DNA from: Hymenopus coronatus
Lineage: Eukaryota > Arthropoda > Insecta > Mantodea > Hymenopodidae
Length of the DNA stretch: 64,000 bases
NCBI GenBank assembly: GCA_030762935.1
Contig: CM060896.1
Coordinates: 17,103,527 to 17,167,526, forward strand
Reading direction: 5' to 3'
Position 1 is the stretch's first letter. Every line of letters begins with the position of its first letter. Under the pieces are notes generated by a model. That model was not told the origin of the DNA, did no database searches, and worked only from the letters and a program-made list of their open reading frames with translations. Of the stretch, positions 11,264 to 19,285 are shown piece after piece. Made by a program: the position numbers and the translations under genes.

Positions 11264-11317
11264 CTAGTAACTAAGACTATAAAATGTATATATACAGTAT
11301 TTATTCAGTATTGTATC
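11264..11317 (+). promoter_or_regulatory. Divergent core promoter: TATA box plus arthropod initiator
   Basis: TATAAAA at 11278-11284 is followed by TCAGTA at 11305-11310, whose A is 29 bp from the first T of the TATA box. That is the standard TATA-to-start spacing, and TCAGT is the arthropod initiator consensus. The PLA2 gene ATG at 11318 lies 11 bp after the predicted start. The 54-bp region also separates it from the ATPase ATG (11263, minus). Confidence 0.65.
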
Positions 11318-11992
11318 ATGAGATACAAGGGAGTAAAGAAGGCTACTAAGAGAGGTGCGGGAGTTCTTAATTCTTTAATTAATTCTCTACCATTTGAAGT
11401 TCATTTACCTGGCTATAGATACTGCGGACCTGGAACCAAACTTTATAAACGATTACAAAGGGGTGCCCCAGCCCTAAATCCATTAGACCAAGCGTGTAAG
11501 GATCACGATATCGCCTACGCAGTGAGTCAAGACTCCAGCTCAAGACACATGGCAGACAAGATCCTGGTGGATAAGGCTTGGAGTAGAACACAGGCTAAAG
11601 ACGCTACTTTGGGTGAGAAACTCTCTGCTAGACTTGTCACTACGGTCATGAAGGGCAAGCTTGCGACTGGCGCTGGTTTGAAGAGGATGAAAGTGAGGAG
11701 GAGGAGAATTCTACCACTGCCAGCTCGGGGTGGTTTTCTACCATTGGTACCCTTATTAGCAGCATTGGGTGCAGCCGGAAGCCTTGCTGGAGGTGCTGCT
11801 CACATTGCTAACTCTGTAAATAAGAAGAAAGCTGCCGATAAACATTTAAGTGAATTGATTCGTCATAATCAAAAAATGGAGGCTTTAGCTATGGGAAAAG
11901 GACTTAGAAAGAAGAAGCGAAAGGGCAAGGGGTTGTACATACGTCCAAAAAACTGGGGAAGAGGTCTGTATTTATTCCCGAAAAAGCGTTAA
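11318..11992 (+). CDS. Phospholipase A2-domain / core-like virion protein
   Basis: 224 residues from ATG 11318, preferred to an in-frame ATG at 11225 because the TATA/initiator pair lies just upstream. Residues 35-40 (YCGPGT) look like the calcium-binding loop and residues 57-64 (DQACKDHD) hold the His-Asp catalytic pair, as in parvovirus-type PLA2 domains found in adintoviruses. A hydrophobic Gly/Ala-rich segment (about 136-170) and a Lys/Arg-rich C terminus with GKGLY-type repeats follow, resembling adenovirus core peptide pX. It probably acts in the virion at membrane passage and in DNA condensation, inferred from relatives. The frame is intact. It is a structural virus protein, not a venom enzyme. 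Its 3' end overlaps the start of the protease frame. Confidence 0.82.
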   Translation: MRYKGVKKATKRGAGVLNSLINSLPFEVHLPGYRYCGPGTKLYKRLQRGAPALNPLDQACKDHDIAYAVSQDSSSRHMADKILVDKAWSRTQAKDATLGEKLSARLVTTVMKGKLATGAGLKRMKVRRRRILPLPARGGFLPLVPLLAALGAAGSLAGGAAHIANSVNKKKAADKHLSELIRHNQKMEALAMGKGLRKKKRKGKGLYIRPKNWGRGLYLFPKKR

Positions 11993-12321
11993 GCGCAACA
12001 GAGATTGAGAGGTATGCCAGACTTTTAAATATTCCTCATTTTAGGGGAGTGTATATGATAGACAATCTTCCATCAAGACCGAAATTTAGAGAGAGGATTA
12101 TCGTTAACTTGGATACTTTGGCAAATCCTGGAACTCATTGGGTTGCTATACGCAAGGACGGAAGTTTCGCTTTATATTTTGACAGCTTTGGTATTCTGAA
12201 ACCACCCAAGGAAATTGAGACCTATCTCAATGGTGTTCAGATAAAGTATAAGAGGCATAGGTTTCAGAATTTCAACTCAGTTATTTGTGGTCAATTGTGT
12301 CTACAGTTTCTATCGACATGA
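11973..12321 (+). pseudogene. Adenain-like cysteine protease, start codon not evident
   Basis: This is the maturation protease of the capsid. The family's N-terminal segment (ALSATEIERYARLLNIP, HFRGVY) starts at about 11979 in a frame that overlaps the PLA2 3' end, but no ATG lies upstream before a stop; an ATT precedes the first family residues. The catalytic His is in GTHWVA, the Asp/Asn position is in YFDSFG, and the Cys is in ICGQLCLQFL. The TGA at 12319-12321 overlaps the ATG of the next gene. It is otherwise unbroken. Either the start codon was mutated or translation depends on the preceding frame. Confidence 0.8.
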
Positions 12322-13025
12322 GTTACACGATCACTGTAAGCGGTACTGCTTCCGTTATTTCAACGTCTCTGCATCCACCGATCTAGCTGGATCCTGATGG
12401 TCTTTACGTGATTGCACTTTTAAATTTGGAGACTTTCTACTCTATTTCGAACGTTGATAAGAGCAACAACTTATTCCACTATTATAAAGATGGTGTACTT
12501 GTAACGATAGAACCTCCTCCAGGCACGTATGAAATTGATGACCTTCACAAGCTGCTCAAGGAAAGGCTTGGCACTGGTAATGACTTTTTCCAACGACCTA
12601 ATAATAATACAATGAAATCTGAAATTCAATGTCCCTATCCATTCGATTTTTCGAAGGAGAACTCTATCGGCTCGCTTTTGGGATTCAACAAGACTGTAAG
12701 GGTTGAGGCGGGCGTCTTAACGACATTCGACAACCTGGTGTACATATTTAAAGTGAGTATCATCCGCGTCGAGTGCAGTGTTGCTACTGGTTCTTTCATT
12801 GACGGTAGAAGGGGTCATTCATTGTACGAGTTTTTTCCTTCGGTTCCTCCTGGCTATCACATTTCACAGGAACCTTCCAATCCAATATATCTACCTCTCA
12901 TCGATACAAATATCATAGACCAAATAACCGTTTGCGTAGTGGATCAGAACGGTGATACGGTGAATTTTAGAAACGAAAACATAACTGTAAGACTACATAT
13001 CAGACGATATGGGAATAAATTTTAA
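12318..13025 (+). pseudogene. Penton-like minor capsid protein, one in-frame stop
   Basis: The ATG at 12318 overlaps the protease stop as ATGA. An in-frame TAG at 12384-12386 interrupts after 22 codons. The remaining frame is intact to TAA 13023-13025 (about 235 codons in all). Recognisable segments are ETFYSISNVDKSNNLFHYY, EPPPGTYEIDDLHKLLKE, CPYPFDFSKENSIGSLLGF, HSLYEFFPSVPPGYHISQE and a C-terminal ITVRLHIRRY strand. From memory these belong to the conserved single-jelly-roll minor capsid (penton) of Polintons. It lies just upstream of the major capsid gene, as usual. Confidence 0.82.
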
Positions 13026-13118
13026 AAGGAGATGCTATAATAGCTCTCCTCTTTCCCGATTACGCCAATCTCGATCTAATCAAAGGTTCCTCGAGAGCTT
13101 AGGATTCCGAGTGTTACG
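13026..13118. promoter_or_regulatory. Minor/major capsid intergenic region
   Basis: 93 bp with a TATAATA at 13036-13042. No initiator is found at the expected distance, so a promoter is only possible here. Confidence 0.25.
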
Positions 13119-14397
13119 ATGATGAATATTTTAGATGTGACAGCAGTTCCAACCTTCGATGACAAGATTAGTAAGGAGGAAGAACACATATTTCTACCAT
13201 ACAACATGTCGGCTCTAGATGCAAACGATGAAATTAGAATACCATGTCAAACGGAAGATTTGTACACATTACCCAGTGGAAGTTATCTTTACATCGAGGG
13301 GGCTATCACTAAGGCCGATGGGAGTCCTACATCTACGAAGCTCACCAATAATGCAATGGCGTTTCTCTTCGATGAAGTTCGTATTGACGTGAATGGTACT
13401 ACTATAGATCGAACTAGGAATCCTGGTATTTCATCGACCATGCGCAACTATGTTAGTCTCAACATACTGGAATCGAATCGCTTACATCCCGCCTGCGGTG
13501 CCATTAGTAGTTAAAGCGGGCGTTAAACACTACCAAAAAAAAAAATCGAATCGCTTACAGAATGCTGGCTGGACATATCCAGGGCAGGAGGTTGACATTG
13601 TAAACGCAACTGGAGGTTTAGACGCTGTTTTACCCCTCTCTTTACTTCTTGGATTTGCTGACGATCACAAGGAACTCATACTCAACAGCAAGTTTGAACT
13701 GGTTCTCATTCGATCTAAAAATTCTAATAATTGCATGAAGGGTGAAGAAGCAGCTGTTATTAGACTGAAGCGTATTGAATGGAGGATGCCAGGACTTAGA
13801 CTTTCCGATTCCGAAAGAGTGGAAAAACTCAAATTGGTAAAATCTGATCAACCGCTACATGTTGCATTTCGAACTTGGGACCTGCACACACAACCTGCTG
13901 TTCCTGAGACTAAATCTTTCACTTGGAATATTGCTACTACCTCGAAACTAGAAAAACCTCGTTTTGTAATTGTGGGAGTACAAACGGCTAGACTGAATGA
14001 TTCGACAAAAGATTGCTCTCTATTTGATCATTGTAACATCACTAATCTGAAACTGTATCTCATTAGTGAATGTTATCCATCCAACGATATGAACTTGGAT
14101 TTTAGAACTTCAAAGTTTGCATCCCTATATGAACTGTACTCGAAATTCCAGAATTCATATTATGGCAAAGATAATTATCCTCTGTTGAAGCGGAATGACT
14201 TTGCGAAATTTGCACCCCTATTCGTCATCGATTGCTCTCATCAACCTGAGGAGACCGTCTCTGGAGCTGTCAACATCAGACTGGAAGTTCAAGCATCGGA
14301 TAACATACCTGCACGCACATCTCTGTTTTGTCTAGTTATTCACGATAAACTTATCACTTACAGACCTCTAACACATGTAGATCAATCCATTATATAA
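13119..14397 (+). pseudogene. Hexon-like major capsid protein split by a mini-SINE
   Basis: This is the double-jelly-roll capsid shell subunit. The N-terminal half starts at ATG 13119 (a second ATG follows at once) and includes FLPYNMSALDANDEIRIP and VRIDVNGTTIDRTRNPG. The frame ends at 13514 because of a 57-bp insertion plus a 16-bp target duplication (73 bp, so a frameshift) at 13487-13559. The C-terminal part (GLDAVLPLSLLLGFADDHKE, QLEKPRFVIVGVQTARL-like region, FQNSYYGKDNYPLL, GAVNIRLEVQA) runs intact to 14397. Apart from the insertion no other break is visible, so the gene was intact when the insertion came. AATAAA lies at 14406-14411. Confidence 0.9.
13487..13543 (+). mobile_element. 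57-bp poly(A)-tailed mini-SINE with 16-bp target duplication
   Basis: The 57-bp insert includes GCCATTAGTAG and GGGCGTTAAACACTACC and ends in an A-run of about 10. The 16-bp sequence AATCGAATCGCTTACA is present exactly on both sides (13471-13486 and 13544-13559). A relative, GCCATGGTAGTTCGCCTGCG then GACGTTAAACAC plus poly(A), is on minus at 49838-49905. This is the signature of retroposition by a LINE machinery. Confidence 0.85.
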
Positions 14398-14405
14398 AAT
14401 CTATG

Positions 14406-14411
14406 AATAAA
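14406..14411 (+). terminator. Poly(A) signal of the capsid gene
   Basis: AATAAA 9 bp after the capsid stop codon and before the convergent minus-strand gene. Confidence 0.6.
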
Positions 14412-14426
14412 AAGAAACTAAAATAT

Positions 14427-14879
14427 TTACATCTTATCTTTTTTATTGCATCTAGAATACATATCTATTACCCTTTTCCTAATACTCCTGCTTGGCATAT
14501 TATACGGGCACAACGATGTATGAAAATCTTGCAGCTGATATAAATATTTTTGAATATATGGTATAAGTCTTTTTAATCCTGTTATTGCAACATTATCCAG
14601 ATATATTACGTTATTATTTAGGCAAGTATTTGCTAACATTATTTGATTCACATTGTTTATGCACAAGATTATATTATATGCATAAATTATATTTTCACCA
14701 TACTGTTCACTGGGGAACTTTTCTTCATGAATGTACCGTTCAATCTTAGGAATATTTTTCACCACTATCTGCCAGTCAGGTTTTGTTATGTACACATATG
14801 AATCATCGTTCGTTCTTATGTAAAGAACCGGAACTTCATAATATAATCCTATATTCACACGTGCACCTGGGCTCTTCAT
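14427..14879 (-). CDS. Unknown small Polinton protein
   Basis: 150 residues from ATG 14879 to the stop at 14427. I do not recognise the family. It is a soluble, mixed alpha/beta-looking sequence with Tyr/Asn-rich middle segments (YAYNIILCINNVNQIMLAN) and a basic C terminus (SRSIRKRVIDMYSRCNKKDKM). No signal peptide or membrane segment is convincing. It is convergent with the major capsid gene, 29 bp apart, and its ATG overlaps the stop of the upstream minus-strand frame as ATGA, matching the overlap style of the other Polinton genes. That context makes it a Polinton accessory gene. Confidence 0.65.
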   Translation of the reverse strand: MKSPGARVNIGLYYEVPVLYIRTNDDSYVYITKPDWQIVVKNIPKIERYIHEEKFPSEQYGENIIYAYNIILCINNVNQIMLANTCLNNNVIYLDNVAITGLKRLIPYIQKYLYQLQDFHTSLCPYNMPSRSIRKRVIDMYSRCNKKDKM

Positions 14880-15490
14880 TTTGAAGCATTTTCTTTCTTG
14901 ACTTGAGGAGGCGACTGGGATGGTGCAATGGGATCCAGGAAAATTACTATCACCTGATCTTTATCCAGTCCTGTCTTAGACTTCCTCAACTTGTTATTCC
15001 TTTTCTTTGCTGTCCTCTCCTTTTTCGCCTCTCTGCAACACACACACACATATATACACACCCTTCTTTAGTTACGAGACTTATAAGGTTTACATTACAC
15101 AAGGGTAATATCAACCATATGCTCAACTTTCTCCTTCAACTGATGGTGAAGTGACTGGAGGTAGATTTTCTACATCAGGGATTGCAAGAATTTCTTCAGC
15201 GTCAGGATTGCTGAAAATAATTATCATAGACTCAGTTCTATTGTATTTATAACACAGTTTACTAACTAGTTAGACCCATAAACTTATTTTATTCTTACGT
15301 TTTTTCTTCCTTGTTGCCATACACTTCACAGTTTTCCCCACAGTGGAAGACTGACATCATTTCCTTGTGCTGGGATGGTTCGGTGCAAATGATCCGGTGT
15401 GTCGCACTTTTCGATATGCTTCTCTAGACAATGCTCCCTCATCTCATCGTATGTCTTAATGTTAGACCACGTTGCGTTGTCGCTCTCCAT
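14876..15490 (-). CDS. Probable spliced accessory gene at the Polinton right end, structure uncertain
   Basis: Minus-strand segments look coding. One ORF starts at ATG 15490 (MESDNATWSNIKTYDEMREH) and has Cys/His-rich spacing. An overlapping frame from ATG 15357 reads MSVFHCGENCEVYG. A GTAAG donor (exon end 15299) and a TTTTCAG acceptor (exon start 15210) bound an 88-bp intron that keeps the second frame open into NPDAEEILAIPDVENLPP. A third segment, 14876-15032, follows a (TG)n stretch with TTGCAG and is Lys-rich (EAKKERTAKKRNNKLRKSK); its stop overlaps the next gene's start. The first two frames disagree by one base, so the gene may be broken. The family is unknown. Confidence 0.45.
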
Positions 15491-15530
15491 GTTCACTCGG
15501 TACGACGACTTTCGGACAAGTGGTTTCATG

Positions 15531-15740
15531 CCTCTTTTTTCTCTCCTTTATTCCATTGCTGCAGGGGGTGGCGGGTGAGGAGGGATTTATTGACACGTAT
15601 CGACTTGCTCTGTCGTGATGACACACCACATCACGGAAATGAATATACACCGTGGGGGGACTCGTGTGACATGTCTCGACTTGTCCTAGCACTTCGTGCA
15701 CTTGAGGTCACACACAGACACACTCACGCACACACACACA
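15531..15740. other. Polinton right-end non-coding region with CA runs
   Basis: Overlapping short ORFs on both strands look like chance. There are (CA)n tracts near 15703-15740. No gene is called. Confidence 0.4.
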
Positions 15741-15953
15741 CACTCGGAGGGGGTCCGCCTTCTTTCCTCTCCTTATGACACGTACAAACTACCGTTGAAC
15801 CCTTATGAGGATTCAAAATCAGATCGATATTACCACTGAATCCTTATACACACTCGGAAGGGGTCCGCTCCTCTCCGTATGGCACGTACAAGTATTACCG
15901 TTGAACCCTCATGAGGATTCAAAAACAGATCTATATTACCATTGAATCCTTAT
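15741..15953. repeat. Two tandem copies of a 107-bp motif, possible Polinton terminal repeat
   Basis: CACTCGGAGGGGGTCCGC...TTGAACCCTTATGAGGATTC...GAATCCTTAT (from 15741) recurs with a few substitutions from about 15850, ending at 15953. The next base begins a different repeat (Helentron-like). Tandem motifs are known in Polinton terminal repeats, but no partner remains at the left end to prove it. Confidence 0.5.
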
Positions 15954-16285
15954 TTACATACTACTACGAACTTTTTTGAGATGTTCCTTGTTATTGGTTT
16001 CAGTTTTAAAATGTACTTTTCTCATGCGGGAATTTGTCAATTTCTGGCAATACAAACAAGGGAACTTCAATCACATAACAACCAGCTTTTAAAACGTTTG
16101 ACCATCGCTTTAACCTATGCTACTTCCTTATTTCCCTTCTACTTACAAGGAAGCAAGTAATACGTATGACAATCTGCTAATTTTGTCTCGATTAGCATGA
16201 AGTAAATAGAAGAATAAGCGTTTTAACAATAGTGTTTGCAGAGATGTAGAGAAAGTCATATGAATGGAACACATCAGCCTTTTTG
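15954..16285 (+). repeat. Helentron-like repeat, copy 1, 3' part
   Basis: Matches the 3' third of the family described at 35056-35943, from the segment after TTTTTTCGTGG to GTAGAGAAAGTCATATGAATGG and the terminal hairpin. It begins exactly where the putative Polinton end stops. Confidence 0.75.
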
Positions 16286-16575
16286 TTTCATTTAAAAATA
16301 TTCTATGTACATTTTGACGTCTGACATCTTTTCATGTGACTACCCTTCAAAGAGAGTTTGTTTCAATGATATCCAGTTCCGATTCACATTAAAGAACCTT
16401 GAACGTGTTTAAAATAAATAACAGAGTTGCTGCCAGATATGGCCGGCCACAGACATATAGGTAAAATGTGCTTTACATGTATTTAAAGTAGCACGCTTAA
16501 AGATAAATGTTAATACGAGCACGAAATAGTTGTTTGTGTAACAAGTGGATAATAAAAGAAACTTTCACGAATGTC
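16286..16575. other. Unassigned spacer
   Basis: AT-rich; no gene or recognised repeat. Confidence 0.4.
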
Positions 16576-16793
16576 ATAAAAAAAATCTGATGTGCTACAT
16601 TCACATGAATTTCGCTAGCTTCTCTATAAACTTCTTACAAAAGATTATTCTTGTTTCTACACAATGCTAATCGAGATCAATATTAGCAGAATGTTCTTAT
16701 TACTTAGTTCCTTATAAATAGAAGGAACTTAGGGAATGTGCTAGGCTAAAATGATAGTCAAATGTTCTAAAAGCTTTCGTTATGCGATTGTCA

Positions 16794-16794
<1 letters not shown>
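16576..16794 (-). repeat. Helentron-like repeat, copy 2, 3' part, cut by the CATA array
   Basis: Starts with the terminal AAAAAATCTGATGTG and reads inward (ATTAGCA, CCTTATAAATAGAAGG) until the (CATA)n array begins at 16795. Confidence 0.7.
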
Positions 16795-16824
<30 letters not shown>

Positions 16825-18049
16825 CATACATACATACATACATACATACATACATACATACATACATACATACATACATACATACATACATACATACATA
16901 CATACATACATACATACATACATACATACATACATACATACATACATACATACATACATACATACATACATACATACATACATACATACATACATACATA
17001 CATACATACATACATACATACATACATACATACATACATACATACATACATACATACATACATACATACATACATACATACATACATACATACATACATA
17101 CATACATACATACATACATACATACATACATACATACATACATACATACATACATACATACATACATACATACATACATACATACATACATACATACATA
17201 CATACATACATACATACATACATACATACATACATACATACATACATACATACATACATACATACATACATACATACATACATACATACATACATACATA
17301 CATACATACATACATACATACATACATACATACATACATACATACATACATACATACATACATACATACATACATACATACATACATACATACATACATA
17401 CATACATACATACATACATACATACATACATACATACATACATACATACATACATACATACATACATACATACATACATACATACATACATACATACATA
17501 CATACATACATACATACATACATACATACATACATACATACATACATACATACATACATACATACATACATACATACATACATACATACATACATACATA
17601 CATACATACATACATACATACATACATACATACATACATACATACATACATACATACATACATACATACATACATACATACATACATACATACATACATA
17701 CATACATACATACATACATACATACATACATACATACATACATACATACATACATACATACATACATACATACATACATACATACATACACACATACACA
17801 CATACACACATACACACACACATACATACATACATACATACATACACACATACACACATACACACACATACATACATACATACATACATACATACATACA
17901 TACATACATACATACATACATACATACATACATACATACATACATACATACATACATACATACATACATACATACATACATACATACATACATACACACA
18001 TACAGACACACACACACATACATACATACATACATACATACATACATAC
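16795..18049. repeat. 1.25-kb (CATA)n microsatellite
   Basis: Essentially perfect CATA units from 16795 to about 17789, then units with CACA variants (17790-17870 and 17993-18018). Because the 4-bp unit makes no stop codon, all frames are open for over 1.2 kb. These ORFs are artefacts. Confidence 0.98.
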
Positions 18050-18355
18050 TTTTTTTCGTGGAGTTGATTGTTTTTGAGATGTTCCTTTTTTTAGTTTCAG
18101 CTTTAAAAAACTTATATTTTTCTCATACAGGAATTTTTCAACACCTGTCCATACAAAGGAACTTCAGTCACATAGCAACCAGCTTTTGACTATCACTTTA
18201 ACCTATGGTACACCCATATTTCCCTTCTACTTACAAGGAAGCAAGCAATAAGACTATTTTGACTATTAGAATGAAGTAAATTGAAGCTTAAGCTTTTTAA
18301 CAATAACTTGTTGCAGATATGTAGAGAAAGTCATGTGAATGGAACACATTAGATT
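18050..18355 (+). repeat. Helentron-like repeat, copy 3, 3' part
   Basis: From TTTTTTTCGTGGAGTTGATT to ATGTAGAGAAAGTCATGTG and the hairpin. It is joined directly to the 5' end of copy 4. Confidence 0.8.
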
Positions 18356-19052
18356 TTTACTTTCTCTAGCCCCATATTTATAATGTACATAAGTGGATAG
18401 AGAAGGCAATGTATTCCACCCAATAATTCGATGTTGAGATTTCACCAGAAATAAATGTTTTATGGATACCCTGAGTCCGAACATTTTTATTTTCTCAAAA
18501 ATGGCTCTAATGATTTTGATTAAAATACCATATATTAAATATATTTACATACAAACAAAATGTATATCTTGAGTTTTCTGGGAATTTCTTCTGAAGACTT
18601 CTTTATTCTATATGAATTTTGGGACTTTTGCATAGCTGGTAAACCGTAAGAAATGAACAAAAACTTACTATACAAAATCTGTAGAGCCTGTTAAAACATA
18701 CAATTTATGTTATAACACCATTTTTCGTGGAGCTGAACGTTTTTGACATATTCTTTATTTTTGGTTTCAACTTTAAAATACTTATACTTTTCTCATATGG
18801 GCCTTTGTTAAACCTGGCCATACAAACGAAGCCACTTCAGTCACATGGCAACCAGTTTTTAAGAGATTTGACTATCACTCTAGCCTAGGGTATTCCCTTA
18901 TTTCCCTTCTAAATTAAGGAACCAAATAAAAATTCTATTTCTGCTAATTTTTTCTCGATTAGCATGAAAAAATGGAAGAATAAGCTTTGTAACAATAATT
19001 TGTTGCAGAGTTATAGAGAAAGCCATGTGAATGGAACACATTAGATTTTTTA
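18356..19052 (+). repeat. Helentron-like repeat, copy 4, head-to-tail with copy 3
   Basis: Begins TTTACTTTCTCTAG at the very end of copy 3, lacks the GT-rich middle, and ends in TATAGAGAAAGCCATGTG with the terminal hairpin. The head-to-tail join has no intervening sequence. Confidence 0.8.
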
Positions 19053-19285
19053 TTTTGGTATGTTAAGAGAAAAGAAGCTCCTCCATTATTTATTGCTCCC
19101 GTCTATGACTTGAGTCAATGCTACAATCACCTGTGAGGAATCCGATTTCATTTTAGAAACTCTGATTTGTTTCATTTGCATAACTATCTCCACAAACTAT
19201 TGTCACAAAATATTATTCTTTTATCTTGTGCATCATGCTAATCAGGATAAACCTTAACTGATATGGTTTTATTTATGCCTTATAA

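Larger units (their letters stand above)
2620..15953. mobile_element. Integrated Polinton (Maverick)/adintovirus, decayed
   Basis: About 13.3 kb carry the Polinton core set: protein-primed PolB, retrovirus-type integrase, packaging ATPase, adenain-like protease, hexon-like and penton-like capsid proteins, a PLA2/core protein, and lineage genes (DUF8207-like, fibre-like). Strand order is polymerase on plus, then integrase, DUF8207-like, fibre-like and ATPase on minus, then PLA2, protease, minor and major capsid on plus, then two small minus-strand genes. Most genes are recognisable end to end, but most core genes carry a frameshift or stop. The left terminal repeat is missing, because a LINE tail abuts the first gene. 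A tandemly duplicated 107-bp motif near 15741-15953 may be the right terminus. This is a resident fossil rather than a live virus. Confidence 0.93.

Noticed and set aside
11318..11992. PLA2 protein as a venom toxin
   Set aside because: The domain is the parvovirus-type short form fused to a basic core-peptide-like tail and lies within a Polinton capsid cluster.
2638..15953. Free virus or bacterial contamination
   Set aside because: Introns, arthropod-type promoter, SINE insertions with target duplications and repeated frame breaks show long residence in an animal genome.
16712..18077. Six very long ORFs (over 410 codons) reading Tyr-Ile-His-Thr or Met-Tyr-Val-Cys repeats
   Set aside because: They are all frames of a CATA tetranucleotide array that cannot form stop codons; no gene.
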